Made by a program: the position numbers and the translations under genes
In this document: positions 46,663 through 56,117 of the stretch, in pieces
Numbering within the stretch: position 1 is the stretch's first letter
How the letters are laid out: the number at the start of each line of letters is the position of its first letter
NCBI RefSeq assembly: GCF_001889165.1
Contig: NZ_CP016020.1
Location: 2,454,501 to 2,518,500 of the forward strand
Source: Bacillus weihaiensis
GTDB taxonomy: Bacteria > Bacillota > Bacilli > Bacillales > Bacillaceae
Reading direction: 5' to 3'
Length of the DNA: 64,000 nt
Notes under the pieces: model-generated
Told to the model about the DNA's origin: nothing
Database searches by the model: none
Seen by the model: only the letters and a program-made list of their open reading frames with translations

Positions 46663-48099
46663 TCACTTCATTTCCCCTACCTCTTCAAACATCCTTATTG
46701 CCTTCTTACGTTGCTCCTTATGGTCTACTGTCGGATAAGGATAATCCTTTCCAATAATGCAACCCTTACTTGTTTGTTCCATCTCATTCATCTTCCACGG
46801 TTCATGAATATACTTCGTTTCGACATTTTTTAATTCATTCATAAAATTTCTAATATATTTTCCTTCTGGATCAAATTTCTTAGATTGTGTAATAGGATTA
46901 AAAACTCTAAAATAAGGGACGGCATCGGTGCCAACTGATGCACACCATTGCCAGCTGCCAATATTAATACATTCATCATAGTCTATCAGCTTTTTTGAAA
47001 AATACTCCGCTCCTAAACGCCAATCAATTAAATAATCTTTCACTAAGAAAGATGCCGTAATCATACGCAAACGATTATGCATCCAACCAGTTGAATTTAA
47101 TTGTCTCATTCCTGCGTCAACAATAGGGTATCCTGTTTTCCCTTCACACCAAGTACGAAATTTATCTACATCATGATTCCACTTAATAGAACGATACTTT
47201 GACATTAACTCTTCTGTTTTCATTGAAGGGACATTTGCATAGATCATATGATAAAAATCTCTCCATGCTAATTCTTTTAAAAATGTCTCTCTCTCATCTT
47301 CAATAAGAGACGGAGTGTTTATTACATGTTGAAAGATCATTCTTGCAGAAATATTTCCTACTCTAAGAAATTGGGACATTCGGCTTGTACCTTTTACGTA
47401 TGGTAAATTACGTAAAGTTGAATACCGTCCTACATTGTCTTTCATAAATAACTCTAGTTGATCTATTGCTTTTCTTTGTCCAACAAGTTCAAAATCTTGG
47501 CGGCATGATGTCAAAATCTCATTTAGTTTCAAAAATTCCTCTTCTTGAGAGTGTTCATGATGATAAAGGAGTTTGATCATTTCGTCTTTATCTAGTAGAA
47601 GAGGCTTAGGCTTTTGCTGATTTCTCCATACTTTATAATAAGGTGTAAATACTTTATATAAAGTCCCATCTTTCTTAAGAACATCCTCTTTCCCATGAAT
47701 ATACGCATCTTGGAATCCATAACTATTCACATTTCTATTACGAAATAGATTACAAATCCTTTGATCTCTTCCTAATCCATATCCTACATCATCCTCGTTA
47801 AAAAAAATGGTCGTCAGAGTAGGATAGCGAGTTATCACTTGTGAAACAAATTCTTCTTCATTACCATATATAAGATGGATGATAATTCCATCTTTCATAA
47901 GCTGATAAACGAAATCATGTAAAGCTACAAAGAAATATTGATCACTTAAATCTATACTTGTACTTATAAACCTTGTATTCACATGAAAAAGAAAGACTAG
48001 TTTACGATCTCCCTTTTTACACCATTTCATTGCTTCAAATAAAGCTGTATGATCCTGCAGTCGAAAATCTCTCCGAAACCAAACCGCACCCAGTTCCAT
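46663..48099 (-). CDS. phr: Class I deoxyribodipyrimidine photolyase
   Basis: Light-driven repair of cyclobutane pyrimidine dimers. 478 residues: an N-terminal antenna-cofactor domain (MELGAVWFRRDFRLQDH, about 1-130) and a C-terminal FAD domain with TGYPIVDAGMRQL, WMHNRLRMITASFL and WQWCASVGTDAVPYFRVFNP, which carry FAD and DNA contacts and tryptophans of the electron chain. ATG behind AGAGGTGAG. Not in the B. subtilis ctaA-ftsW interval, where pycA normally lies; it looks like an insertion or replacement at this site. Confidence 0.94.
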   Translation of the reverse strand: MELGAVWFRRDFRLQDHTALFEAMKWCKKGDRKLVFLFHVNTRFISTSIDLSDQYFFVALHDFVYQLMKDGIIIHLIYGNEEEFVSQVITRYPTLTTIFFNEDDVGYGLGRDQRICNLFRNRNVNSYGFQDAYIHGKEDVLKKDGTLYKVFTPYYKVWRNQQKPKPLLLDKDEMIKLLYHHEHSQEEEFLKLNEILTSCRQDFELVGQRKAIDQLELFMKDNVGRYSTLRNLPYVKGTSRMSQFLRVGNISARMIFQHVINTPSLIEDERETFLKELAWRDFYHMIYANVPSMKTEELMSKYRSIKWNHDVDKFRTWCEGKTGYPIVDAGMRQLNSTGWMHNRLRMITASFLVKDYLIDWRLGAEYFSKKLIDYDECINIGSWQWCASVGTDAVPYFRVFNPITQSKKFDPEGKYIRNFMNELKNVETKYIHEPWKMNEMEQTSKGCIIGKDYPYPTVDHKEQRKKAIRMFEEVGEMK

Positions 48100-48207
48100 T
48101 TTCTCACCTCTCTGTCTATTTTAGTCAGATTAACTAGAATGGGATAATTTTAATGTGCTGTAGGAAGCTAGTTCTTTGTTTGACTTCGAAGAGTAAGTCA
48201 ATTGTCG

Positions 48208-48475
48208 CTAATCAGAATGTAGGATCTCTATATGTACTTCTCCAGTTTGAATGTTTTCTCCATTATCGAAGTAGAGCCGCTCCTTTTTTTGTGATTGGAG
48301 CTTGCACAGTTGTCTCCATTGCCATAGCTTCTGTCATGCTAAGATGACCCTTTTTTTCTTTTTCACCATGACCAACTAAGACTTTGAGTACAGTTCCCGG
48401 TACTATAGCACCAATATGCTTTTTGTTCACTTTGTCTGCTTTTAGTTTTGTTTGTAAATATAATGTCGATTGCAT
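48208..48475 (-). pseudogene. pycA: Decayed C-terminal biotinyl domain of pyruvate carboxylase
   Basis: The minus strand reads KADKVNKKHIGAIVPGTVLK then VLVGHGEKEKKG, MTEAMAMETTVQAPI and, after a frameshift, DNGENIQTGEVHIEIL and a stop. This matches the end of PycA (HIGAxMPGTV, EAMKMETTVQAP, NGExIQTGDLLIEL). The biotin-accepting Lys of EAMKME is Ala here, so the piece is dead. It sits exactly where B. subtilis has pycA, between ftsW and ctaA. The remaining 48100-48681 shows no other gene. Confidence 0.85.
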
Positions 48476-48681
48476 GTTAATTAAGATTGTATAATAGCCG
48501 AATAAACTATAAAAAACGATTTTCTTGTCATGTCCTCTTCAAGAAACCTTGCTTGTTTAATTAAAATAGGACCATCTTAGCAAGGTTTCACCAAATAAAA
48601 GTTGAAATTCTATGTTGAATTCAGGTTGAGTATGTTAAATTTAGTAAAAAGTATAACAAAATCATTCAATTGAGGTGAGAT

Positions 48682-49314
48682 ATGAATAATCGTTGGAATG
48701 AGATCATTTATAAAATATGGTCTCCTATATATGATTCTTTTTTTAACACGGGACGTTTCCTAAACGCTCGGAAAGAAATATTTAGTAAAATCGAATTTGA
48801 AAGAACGCAAAAAATACTATTCGTTGGCATAGGTACCGGAGCAGATTTGGAATTAATCCAACATAAAGAATTAGATATTACAGCCATTGATTACTCATTT
48901 GAAATGCTCAATAAAGCAAAAACTAAATTTAAAGAAACACCTATACATTTTTTAAGAATGGACGCTCAGGATATGAGTTTCCAAGATCATCAATTTGATA
49001 TTATTATAGGAAGTCTTATCTTATCAGTTGTACCGGATCCAGTTAAATGTCTTGAAGAGATGATTCGAGTGTTGAAGCCAAATGGGAGCCTTATCATTTT
49101 TGATAAATTCATCCCTAAAAATACTGAACTTTCTCTATGTAAAAAGGGAATGAGACCCCTCATCAAATTATTAGGAACTGATATAGGCATTTCCTTTGAA
49201 ACATTATATGAAAAGCATATCAATACAATAATCGTTCAAGAAGATACCGACATAATGTTTAATGGAATGTATAGGAAAATTATACTAACAAAAAGGACTA
49301 TTCATCCTGGTTAA
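48682..49314 (+). CDS. Class I SAM-dependent methyltransferase
   Basis: 210 residues with a Rossmann methyltransferase core: ILFVGIGTGADLELI (motif I, about 45-59), ITAIDYSFEMLNKAK (about 66-80), FDIIIGSLILSVVPDP (motif IV, about 105-120) and VLKPNGSLIIFDKF (about 131-144). It is of the UbiE/phosphatidylethanolamine-methylating type by pattern; the substrate is unknown. ATG behind TGAGGTGAG. Accessory gene in the pycA-replacement interval. Confidence 0.88.
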   Translation: MNNRWNEIIYKIWSPIYDSFFNTGRFLNARKEIFSKIEFERTQKILFVGIGTGADLELIQHKELDITAIDYSFEMLNKAKTKFKETPIHFLRMDAQDMSFQDHQFDIIIGSLILSVVPDPVKCLEEMIRVLKPNGSLIIFDKFIPKNTELSLCKKGMRPLIKLLGTDIGISFETLYEKHINTIIVQEDTDIMFNGMYRKIILTKRTIHPG

Positions 49315-49486
49315 TAAATCAATTCAACTCTCTCCCTTTCAGTGCAAGTCAGCTCAAAAGCACAAGTTCCTTCTCGAGCAACAAGAGCAATAGAATAAAT
49401 GCGGTCCATTACCTTCATTCTACATTGACTTATAACCTAAAGAGGCTGAACGTAGGAGCTGGATATCATATCGCTTAGCCAATAGC

Positions 49487-49528
49487 GATGCATTTAAGTG
49501 TGTTCAATGCATCAATGCTCTTTTTTCT
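49487..49528 (+). terminator. Terminator of the methyltransferase gene
   Basis: GATGCATT (49487-49494) pairs with AATGCATC (49506-49513), followed by AATGCTCTTTTTTCT. Confidence 0.5.
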
Positions 49529-49600
49529 ATTTACTTGAAGTCTTTTAACTTCATAACCCTTTTATTAAACGTACGACTAACGTAATAAAGGAGAAAACGA

Positions 49601-49951
49601 ATGAAAAGAAAATCCTTAGTCTTATCGCTCCTCTTAATCGTTGGTGTAGGGTGTTCAGAGAAGTCGTCTAATCGCTCTACAGCAGATTGGGCTTTTGCTT
49701 TCGTTGTTTGGGATGGCTTTATTTATCGAGTAACGGATATATATTTAAACGAAATAAAGGAGGAAATTGGAGTAATTACTCACTTTAATGACTTGGAAGG
49801 TACGTACACTGGAAATTTTTCGAATGAATACCAAAAAGGCACCAAACTTTTTTCTATTAAGGGAATAGGCATAGACGAAGCAATAGCAATTAAAGTTGAA
49901 AACGGTAAGTATAGACAGGCAAATCGAGAAAGTAAGTATGGAGAAAAATAG
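49601..49951 (+). CDS. Small putative lipoprotein
   Basis: 116 residues with a type II signal peptide MKRKSLVLSLLLIVGVGC (lipobox VGVGC, Cys18). The mature part contains WDGFIYRVTDIYLNEIKEEI and GTKLFSIKGIGIDEAIAIKV, a pattern seen in small Bacillus lipoproteins of unknown function. Good ribosome site AAGGAG six bases before the ATG. Probably acquired with the surrounding accessory genes. Confidence 0.75.
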   Translation: MKRKSLVLSLLLIVGVGCSEKSSNRSTADWAFAFVVWDGFIYRVTDIYLNEIKEEIGVITHFNDLEGTYTGNFSNEYQKGTKLFSIKGIGIDEAIAIKVENGKYRQANRESKYGEK

Positions 49952-50005
49952 AGACTATGTCTTCTATTAAAGTCTTTCGGTACTTACACTTATCATTCCA
50001 CCTAC

Positions 50006-50053
50006 AAAAGAAGCCCTCCTATTAGATTACATCTCGTTAGGAAGGCTTCTTTT
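50006..50053. terminator. Terminator at the end of ftsW
   Basis: AAAAGAAGCC (50006-50015) and GGCTTCTTTT (50044-50053) with TCCTA/TAGGA inside form a long stem. It is suited to stop both ftsW (-) and the lipoprotein gene (+); its arm reaches the ftsW stop codon. Confidence 0.75.
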
Positions 50054-51278
50054 ATCTCATAGAACTACTTTGTTGTTGTGGAATTGACTTCACTTGTTTA
50101 GTCGTGCTTGATGCTACTGAACTACCTGGTTTTTTATACGTTTCTCTGTAATTAGTAAACATGGATACATTTACTAATAACCCCATTGAAATTAAAAGCA
50201 ATAAGATCGACGAGCCCCCATAGCTTATAAAAGGAAGCGGAACACCTGTTATTGGAATTAAACCCGTTAACCCACCTAAATTAATCATTGCTTGAATAGC
50301 AATCATACTAGATATACCAATGGCTAAAAGTGTTCCAAACGGATCCTGACATTTTCTGGCGATTGCAAACCCCTTTAATACTACAAAAGTAAGAAGGACT
50401 AGAACAAACATCACTCCAAATAATCCAAGCTCCTCAGCTATAATCGCCATGATAAAATCTGTATGGGATTCTGGTAAGTAACCATATTTCTGTACGCTTT
50501 GACCCAACCCTACTCCCTGTAAACCACCAGAACCAATGGCATAAAATGAATTAACCAGTTGATATCCTGCTGCTGATGCATGTTCAAACGGATCTGAAAA
50601 TCCAACAAATCGGTCTACTCTTTTCTCTGTTATAAATTTCTCTGAATTTAATAAGATAAAAGGACTTATGAGAAGAATAGCCGCTACAAATATCCCAATC
50701 AGCTTGGCAATACTTTTCATACCCATACCAGAGCATAAAATCATACAGATCGCGATCATGCCAATGATAAAGGCTGTCCCAAGATCTGGCTGGATAATAA
50801 CAAAACCACATATAATAAACGTGAAAATTAATGGAGGTAGTACACCTGTTGTAAATGAATTAATATATGACTGTTTTTTGTCATATACTGCAGCCAAGTA
50901 AATGATTACACTTAGTTTTACAAATTCTCCTGGCTGCAAGCTTAATCCACCTATTTTTATCCAGCTATTCGCATTACCTGCTACGTGACCAATAAAAAAT
51001 AAAGATCCTAATATAGCGATGGAACCTAATACGATTAACTTAAGTAATTTACTATTTAAGAAAGCACGGTAGGGGAAAATCATCATGGCGATGAACGCAA
51101 TGCTACCGCCAATTAAAGCTAGTTTCTGTCTTTGAAAGAAATGATCTGGTTCATACCCATAACGAGATACAGCAGTAATCATGCTTGAACTATAGACCAT
51201 GACTAAGCCAAATGAACACAACAAAATAACTGCTAAAATAAGCGCATAATCATATGACTTTAAGATTTTTTTAATCAT
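50052..51278 (-). CDS. ftsW: FtsW, SEDS septal peptidoglycan polymerase
   Basis: Essential lipid II polymerase of the divisome, partner of PBP2B. 408 residues, ten spans, with GNANSWIKIGGLSLQPGEFV (about 106-125), the large extracytoplasmic loop, LPESHTDFIMAIIAEELG and the C-terminal TGVPLPFISYGGSS. The C-terminal cytosolic tail is rich in Ser/Gln. It is the vegetative FtsW rather than SpoVE because it sits beside ylaN, as B. subtilis ylaO/ftsW does. Ribosome site weak (AAGGGAAGAG). Confidence 0.95.
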   Translation of the reverse strand: MIKKILKSYDYALILAVILLCSFGLVMVYSSSMITAVSRYGYEPDHFFQRQKLALIGGSIAFIAMMIFPYRAFLNSKLLKLIVLGSIAILGSLFFIGHVAGNANSWIKIGGLSLQPGEFVKLSVIIYLAAVYDKKQSYINSFTTGVLPPLIFTFIICGFVIIQPDLGTAFIIGMIAICMILCSGMGMKSIAKLIGIFVAAILLISPFILLNSEKFITEKRVDRFVGFSDPFEHASAAGYQLVNSFYAIGSGGLQGVGLGQSVQKYGYLPESHTDFIMAIIAEELGLFGVMFVLVLLTFVVLKGFAIARKCQDPFGTLLAIGISSMIAIQAMINLGGLTGLIPITGVPLPFISYGGSSILLLLISMGLLVNVSMFTNYRETYKKPGSSVASSTTKQVKSIPQQQSSSMR

Positions 51279-51481
51279 TAAGTATCTCTTCCCTTGTTAA
51301 TTAACATCTTGTACATCTAGTTGTGCTTTTATTTTACTATATCTTCGACTTAATGAAACAAAAATCCTTCATTCAGAAGAATAAATCTAAGGTGATCATT
51401 TCTAAATTGTTCGAATTCCCTTATTCACACATTTTCAAACTAAGCAAAGACTATGATAAAGAGTTGCTACATCAAATGTAA

Positions 51482-51510
51482 AAAACTCAAACCTCGAGAG
51501 TTTGAGTTTT
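51482..51510 (-). terminator. Terminator of ylaN
   Basis: AAAACTCAAAC-ctcgaga-GTTTGAGTTTT is a perfect stem with T runs on both sides, just behind ylaN. Confidence 0.88.
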
Positions 51511-51521
51511 ATATCATTTCT

Positions 51522-51803
51522 TTATTTGCTTGTAAAAGCATCATGTAAAGCAGATAATTCTCGCTCAAGTGAATCAAGTAATGTTTTCCCTTCACGTTCC
51601 TCAACTAAGCCAAGCCTTACAGCAAAGTCTATTTCTCTAGATAAACCAAACATTTGCGTATCTAAAACCTCTTCATAAAGAGGACATTGAGGCATCGTCA
51701 AATTATCCATTTGAACTTTAATTAATTTCATGATTTTATCAGCATCTGCTTTTAGTAACGCAAGTGCTTTTTCTTGGTGATTAACAGCAATCTCAGACGC
51801 CAA
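51522..51803 (-). CDS. ylaN: YlaN, DUF1507 family (Fur-interacting) protein
   Basis: 93 helical residues, DUF1507. Contains [20 protein letters not shown] and [20 protein letters not shown]. YlaN is essential in B. subtilis under iron limitation; work in B. subtilis and S. aureus links it to iron binding and relief of Fur repression. TTG start six bases behind GGAGGG. Confidence 0.94.
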   Translation of the reverse strand: MASEIAVNHQEKALALLKADADKIMKLIKVQMDNLTMPQCPLYEEVLDTQMFGLSREIDFAVRLGLVEEREGKTLLDSLERELSALHDAFTSK

Positions 51804-52104
51804 TTTAATCCCTCCGTTTCCGAGCGATTACCCTATTCTATGTATTAATAGTAAAGCCATTTCATGAAAAAAGCAAGGACAAACCGTCTAATCAAATATA
51901 TTTCATCCTAAACTGATGAAAATTCACCTATAGTTCAATACCATAATAATCTAATGATAACACGACTAACATTTAGAACACTCTTTGATTCCACTCCATT
52001 GAATAAATATTATTTGTTCCCGTTTGTAATCGACACCAGATATGACAGCACCCGTGACAAATTCTCTATTAAGATTTATACTAGCCTAGTAAGGGGTGTG
52101 AGTT

Positions 52105-52602
52105 ATGGAGTCAATAATTATGGTAACAGGGAAGATTAAATATCAGATTACTTTAGATCCAGGAGTTTGGATTTTCGATGACAGAAAGGTCGATTTGACG
52201 AGTTATTTTGATCAAGAGGTTGAGAAGGAAGATGAGCTTGAGGAATATACCAAAGCTGTTTCTAAGCACTGGGAGCGTGAAATACGTGAAGGAGCTATTT
52301 ACCCTCCTACCTTAAAGACAGAACGTACATACGAAAGACAAAGGATATTAAATGGCACATTCGGTATTCCGTTAAGACCATTTCTTGAAAATGCAGAAAT
52401 GAGCGAGGATGCTCAAGCTGTTAAATTTATCTCTAAAGATTCAGTAGAAACATTACCAATAAGTGAAGCATTGGAAGTTATTGTCGGATTCAGTTTAAAC
52501 GGTAAACCTTTAAAAGAAGATGGACCAATACATGTGTATTATGGTAATGGGTCGAATGTTCTGAATCCAATTAAACACATTACAAAAATTGAGATTGTAT
52601 AA
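52105..52602 (+). CDS. ylaL: YlaL-like conserved protein
   Basis: 165 residues, soluble. VTGKIKYQITLDPGVWIFDD and a central TERTYERQRILNGTFGIPLR followed by PLKEDGPIHVYYGNGSNVLN resemble B. subtilis YlaL. Function unknown. ATG with AAGGGG about nine bases upstream; an internal ATG at codon 6 is possible. Located between ylaN and ylaK as in B. subtilis. The 301 bases upstream (51804-52104) show nothing definite. Confidence 0.82.
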   Translation: MESIIMVTGKIKYQITLDPGVWIFDDRKVDLTSYFDQEVEKEDELEEYTKAVSKHWEREIREGAIYPPTLKTERTYERQRILNGTFGIPLRPFLENAEMSEDAQAVKFISKDSVETLPISEALEVIVGFSLNGKPLKEDGPIHVYYGNGSNVLNPIKHITKIEIV

Positions 52603-52910
52603 TTGAACAAGCGCCGAAAAGTTTTGGTTATCCAAGGATCAAATTAGCTGTTGATTCTCGAGGAACCAAGTACTGGAGCTAGACACCAAAACCATCTACA
52701 AAGAATCTTTTAGCCATTCTATCTTTTAATATGGTTGTTTTCCCAATCTTTTATTACTTCTTAATAGGCTGTAGTCTTTGTTGATACAGGATGGGAGTAA
52801 ACGTAGGGAGATAAAGTTCAGTTATTCCTAAGATGAGCGGTGAGCTTTTGTTGGGCACCTCGCACCTTTCGCAAAGGTCCATTTTTTATAAACAATAAGT
52901 TTTCATAATA

Positions 52911-52946
52911 AGAAGGCTAACAATCAACCAGAATCGTTAGCCTTCT
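52911..52946. terminator. Terminator between ylaL and ylaK
   Basis: AGAAGGCTAAC (52911-52921) and GTTAGCCTTCT (52936-52946) pair perfectly, followed by TTTTT on the plus strand. Nothing else is recognised in 52603-52993. Confidence 0.8.
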
Positions 52947-52993
52947 TTTTTGATTACAACTTTATGTTTCTCTCCAAAATGTTAAAAAACAAC

Positions 52994-54322
52994 TTACAAC
53001 AAATCTGCTGCTAATTGAGCTAACCCTGATCTCTCTCCCTTTACTAGTCGTACATGGCCAGCAATTGGTTGATCCTTAAATTTCTCAACCACATATGTAA
53101 GCCCATTATTATACTCGTCTAGATATGGATGATCTATTTGCTCAGGATCACCCATTAACACAATTTTACTCTTCTCTCCAACACGAGTAAGAATCGTTTT
53201 CACTTCATGTTTTGTGAGATTTTGCGCTTCATCGATGATAATGATTTGTTCTGGAATACTTCTCCCTCTTATATAAGTGAGTGCTTCTACCTCAATAGAA
53301 CCCATTCCAGCTAAAATCGCATCTAATTCACCAGGCTTTTTTGTATTGAATAAATACTCAAGATTATCATAAATCGGCTGCATCCACGGGCGTAGCTTTT
53401 CTTCCTTTTCACCTGGTAAAAACCCTAAATCCTTACCCACAGGTACAATTGGTCTTGCTACTAATAATTTTTTGTACGAGCCCAAATCCTCAGTTTGCAT
53501 TAATCCAGCTGCTAGAGCCAATAAGGTCTTACCCGTACCAGCTTTACCTATTAACGTCACTAAAGGCAAGTCCGTTCTTAGAAGAAGTTCTAATGCCATG
53601 GTTTGTTGGACATTTCTTGGTCTTATTCCCCAGATGTGCTCATGGTCAAAGACGAGTCTTTGTATTTTCTTCCCTACTTGATCGACTTTCCCAACGGCAG
53701 AAGCAGATCCACCTAAAGCATCCTTCATTACAACAAATTGATTCGGATAAAAAGGATGGTTTGTGATCTCCGAAAGAATCAATTCATTTTTTTCATAAAA
53801 TCGATTTAAATTTTCACTACTAATATAAAGATCAAGAAAACCAGAGTATATATGATCAATTTCTACCACACGATCACTTAGAAAATCCTCTGCTATTAAG
53901 CCGATGGCATCCGCTTTCACTCGAACAAGAGTATCTTTACTAACTAAAATAACGGTACTACCATCCTCTTTCGTTTCTTCTTCTAGAGATAAGTTCTTTG
54001 CTACAGCTAAAATACGATTATCATTTGTTTTTTCAATAAATATTTCTTGAAGCTGATGGAACGAACGATGATTTAACTCAATTCTTAGTGAACCACCATT
54101 TGGTAAAGGTATCTTCTCATGTAATTTACCTGTTTCACGTAATTGGTCAATTAATTTTGATACTTGTCTAGCATTACGCCCTATTTCATCCATATACCTT
54201 TTTTTTGAATCCACCTCTTCTAATACAACTGCTGGAATCACGACTTCATTGTCTTCAAAAGAAAAAATTGAATTTGGATCTTGCAACAATACATTTGTGT
54301 CTAAAACGTAAATCTTCCTCAA
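52994..54322 (-). CDS. ylaK: YlaK, PIN-PhoH (PhoH2) RNase/helicase-like ATPase
   Basis: 442 residues. N-terminal PIN nuclease domain (about 1-135) with acidic residues in VLDTNVLL and TNDNRIL, then a PhoH P-loop ATPase with GKAGTGKTLLALAAG (about 258-272), IIIIDEAQNLT (Walker B, about 365-375) and MGDPEQID. PhoH2 proteins are RNA-unwinding ribonucleases. TTG start seven bases after AGGAGG. Confidence 0.94.
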   Translation of the reverse strand: MRKIYVLDTNVLLQDPNSIFSFEDNEVVIPAVVLEEVDSKKRYMDEIGRNARQVSKLIDQLRETGKLHEKIPLPNGGSLRIELNHRSFHQLQEIFIEKTNDNRILAVAKNLSLEEETKEDGSTVILVSKDTLVRVKADAIGLIAEDFLSDRVVEIDHIYSGFLDLYISSENLNRFYEKNELILSEITNHPFYPNQFVVMKDALGGSASAVGKVDQVGKKIQRLVFDHEHIWGIRPRNVQQTMALELLLRTDLPLVTLIGKAGTGKTLLALAAGLMQTEDLGSYKKLLVARPIVPVGKDLGFLPGEKEEKLRPWMQPIYDNLEYLFNTKKPGELDAILAGMGSIEVEALTYIRGRSIPEQIIIIDEAQNLTKHEVKTILTRVGEKSKIVLMGDPEQIDHPYLDEYNNGLTYVVEKFKDQPIAGHVRLVKGERSGLAQLAADLL

Positions 54323-54542
54323 GCCTCCGCCTCCTACTCCGTGCTATTTTTTTATGGAGTCTTACAATTAGGTGCTTAATAAAGTCAAGCTGTGAATGAA
54401 GCGTTGCTAAAATATATGAAAGAATGAATAAAGATAGAAGGTTTATTAGACAATAAAATTAAAAAGCAAGAATTTTTTTCTAAAAACCTTTCTCTTTTTC
54501 CTTTCATCTCTTGTGACTTTAAATTTAAAAAGGAGTGATTTT

Positions 54543-55148
54543 ATGCGTTTCATCCTACCTATTTTATTGTTGATTTCCCTTACCCTTACAGGATGTTCAA
54601 CAGACCAAGGTACACCAAATACAGATAATTCAAGTGACAACGGTACTCCTATAAATGTTAAGAATAGTCTGCAAGAAAATGTTGATCGAAAAACTGGACA
54701 AGAAATTTCTAAACATTTAGTTGAGCTTGCAAACGAAGTACCAGATGTTAATGATGCAACAGCAGTAGTACTAGGTCAATTCGCAGTAGTTGGAATTGAT
54801 GTTAATGCAAATTTAGATCGTAATAAGGTAGAATCCATAAAATATACGGTAGCCGAAAGCCTCATGCATGACCCTTATGGAGCACGAGCTATTGTTCTTG
54901 CAGACGCAGATACGAATACAAGACTAAAACAAATGGGTAAAGAAATTGAAGAAGGACGTCCTATAATCGGTATTCTTGACGAGCTAGCTGCAATCGTTGG
55001 ACGAGTTATACCTGAGCTTCCAAACGAAATTTTAGATAACCAACAAACACAACCCACAGAACAAGGTGATGACCAACTAAATAAAGAAGAAGAGAAAATG
55101 TTAGAAAAAGAACAACACGATCAGTCTAACAACAATATGGATAGATAA
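54543..55148 (+). CDS. ylaJ: YlaJ, YhcN/YlaJ-family sporulation lipoprotein
   Basis: 201 residues. Type II signal with lipobox LTLTGC (Cys at about 18), a Ser/Asn-rich linker, a YhcN/YlaJ domain (about 45-155) with VELANEVPDVNDATAVVLGQ and YGARAIVLADADT, and a charged Gln/Glu-rich tail. YhcN/YlaJ proteins are spore lipoproteins needed for normal germination. ATG after AAGGAGTG; a TTG-like upstream extension to 54513 lacks a ribosome site. Confidence 0.92.
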   Translation: MRFILPILLLISLTLTGCSTDQGTPNTDNSSDNGTPINVKNSLQENVDRKTGQEISKHLVELANEVPDVNDATAVVLGQFAVVGIDVNANLDRNKVESIKYTVAESLMHDPYGARAIVLADADTNTRLKQMGKEIEEGRPIIGILDELAAIVGRVIPELPNEILDNQQTQPTEQGDDQLNKEEEKMLEKEQHDQSNNNMDR

Positions 55149-55360
55149 GTTTTACTTTTAAAGATCAGTCAATAGACTTTTTGAACGTTTTCTTTATTTC
55201 CCACTTAATGCTTAGTAGAATGGCTCTTTTCTTATATTTTTTACCAGGAATAACAAATTCACATAATAGAGCATGGTAAGCATGAAAAGAAAGAGCCACA
55301 CTTCTATTAAGCTAAAACATCTTTCACTAGGTTCTAATAGCAACAACCAAACGTAAATAG

Positions 55361-55475
55361 AAAAGACTGGCCTCTTTCGATATCATTTTAGAGACATTGA
55401 TTAAGATGTATATGCTACTCTTTTATCATCTAATCATTTTTAAAATGAATTCGGAAAAATAAGGTCAGTCTTTTT
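55361..55475 (-). terminator. Long-range inverted repeat behind the PNPOx-like gene
   Basis: AAAAGACTGGCCT (55361-55373) pairs with AGGTCAGTCTTTT (55462-55474), one mismatch, 88-base loop. On the minus strand it ends in TCTTTTC. It resembles the large-loop structure behind spoVE. A short repeat shared with 16435-16485 lies at 55257-55307; otherwise 55149-55477 is empty. Confidence 0.45.
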
Positions 55476-55477
55476 AT

Positions 55478-55936
55478 CTATGCATTCTCCTTCATCGCTT
55501 GAAGGACTTGCTGGTCTAATTTTGTAGCAGCTTTTTCATCATATGTTTTATCATATTTAGGCTCTTTACTAATTTTCGAACCATAAAACATCACATCACG
55601 CACTTCTGAAATTCTTAATTCTATGAGCGTTAGCTTTAAAGGAACACCCTCTAACTTATCTACCTTTAAATGTGCATTTCCATTAATGGAGTATGTAGAT
55701 TCATTTGCAATTAACGTTAAAACAATTGCAGGATGTTTTTTAATATTTTCTACAATTCTAGAGCGTTGATCAATTGCAATAAACACTCTTTTTTTATCAG
55801 GTGCATATACCCATGAAATTGCACTTACATAAGGAGCTGATGTTTCATGATCAATCGTAGCAATCGTTAAAAATTGCTCCTTTTGTAAGCATTCAAATAG
55901 CGGATCAATCAATGAAGTCTCTACCTTGTTTGCCAC
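55478..55936 (-). CDS. Pyridoxamine 5'-phosphate oxidase-like (split-barrel flavin) protein
   Basis: 152 residues with the FMN-binding split barrel: LQKEQFLTIATIDHETSAPY then VSAISWVYAPDKKRVFIAID and IVENIKKHPAIVLTLI. A general PNPOx-like flavin protein; the actual reaction is unknown. A GTG start at 55936, seven bases behind GGGAGGA, is preferred to the ATG at 55966, which has no ribosome site. Located between ylaJ and ylaI. Confidence 0.82.
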   Translation of the reverse strand: MANKVETSLIDPLFECLQKEQFLTIATIDHETSAPYVSAISWVYAPDKKRVFIAIDQRSRIVENIKKHPAIVLTLIANESTYSINGNAHLKVDKLEGVPLKLTLIELRISEVRDVMFYGSKISKEPKYDKTYDEKAATKLDQQVLQAMKENA

Positions 55937-56117
55937 TTTAGAATCCTCCCTTTCCACTTTATACATTTATCATACCTTTTTTTTTAATGTGTTCCAACTA
56001 AAACAATTTTTTCTCTTTTAAACGTTGCATGATATACTGAAAGTACAAGGAAATATTTTCTTTGGTGCTCTTTCTTTTGTCACAGGAATGGAAATTCATC
56101 ATTCTTTGTTTCTTCAT

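Noticed and set aside
48153-48347. 64-codon plus-strand frame
   Set aside because: It is the reverse of the decayed pycA fragment, which explains its openness.
49441-49475. Similarity between 49441-49475, 52660-52690 and 27740-27770 (GGAGCTGG-like words)
   Set aside because: Shared words are short and not in a consistent order; not better than chance by eye.
51954-52139. 61-codon frame overlapping the ylaL start
   Set aside because: No ribosome site and it runs into ylaL in another frame.
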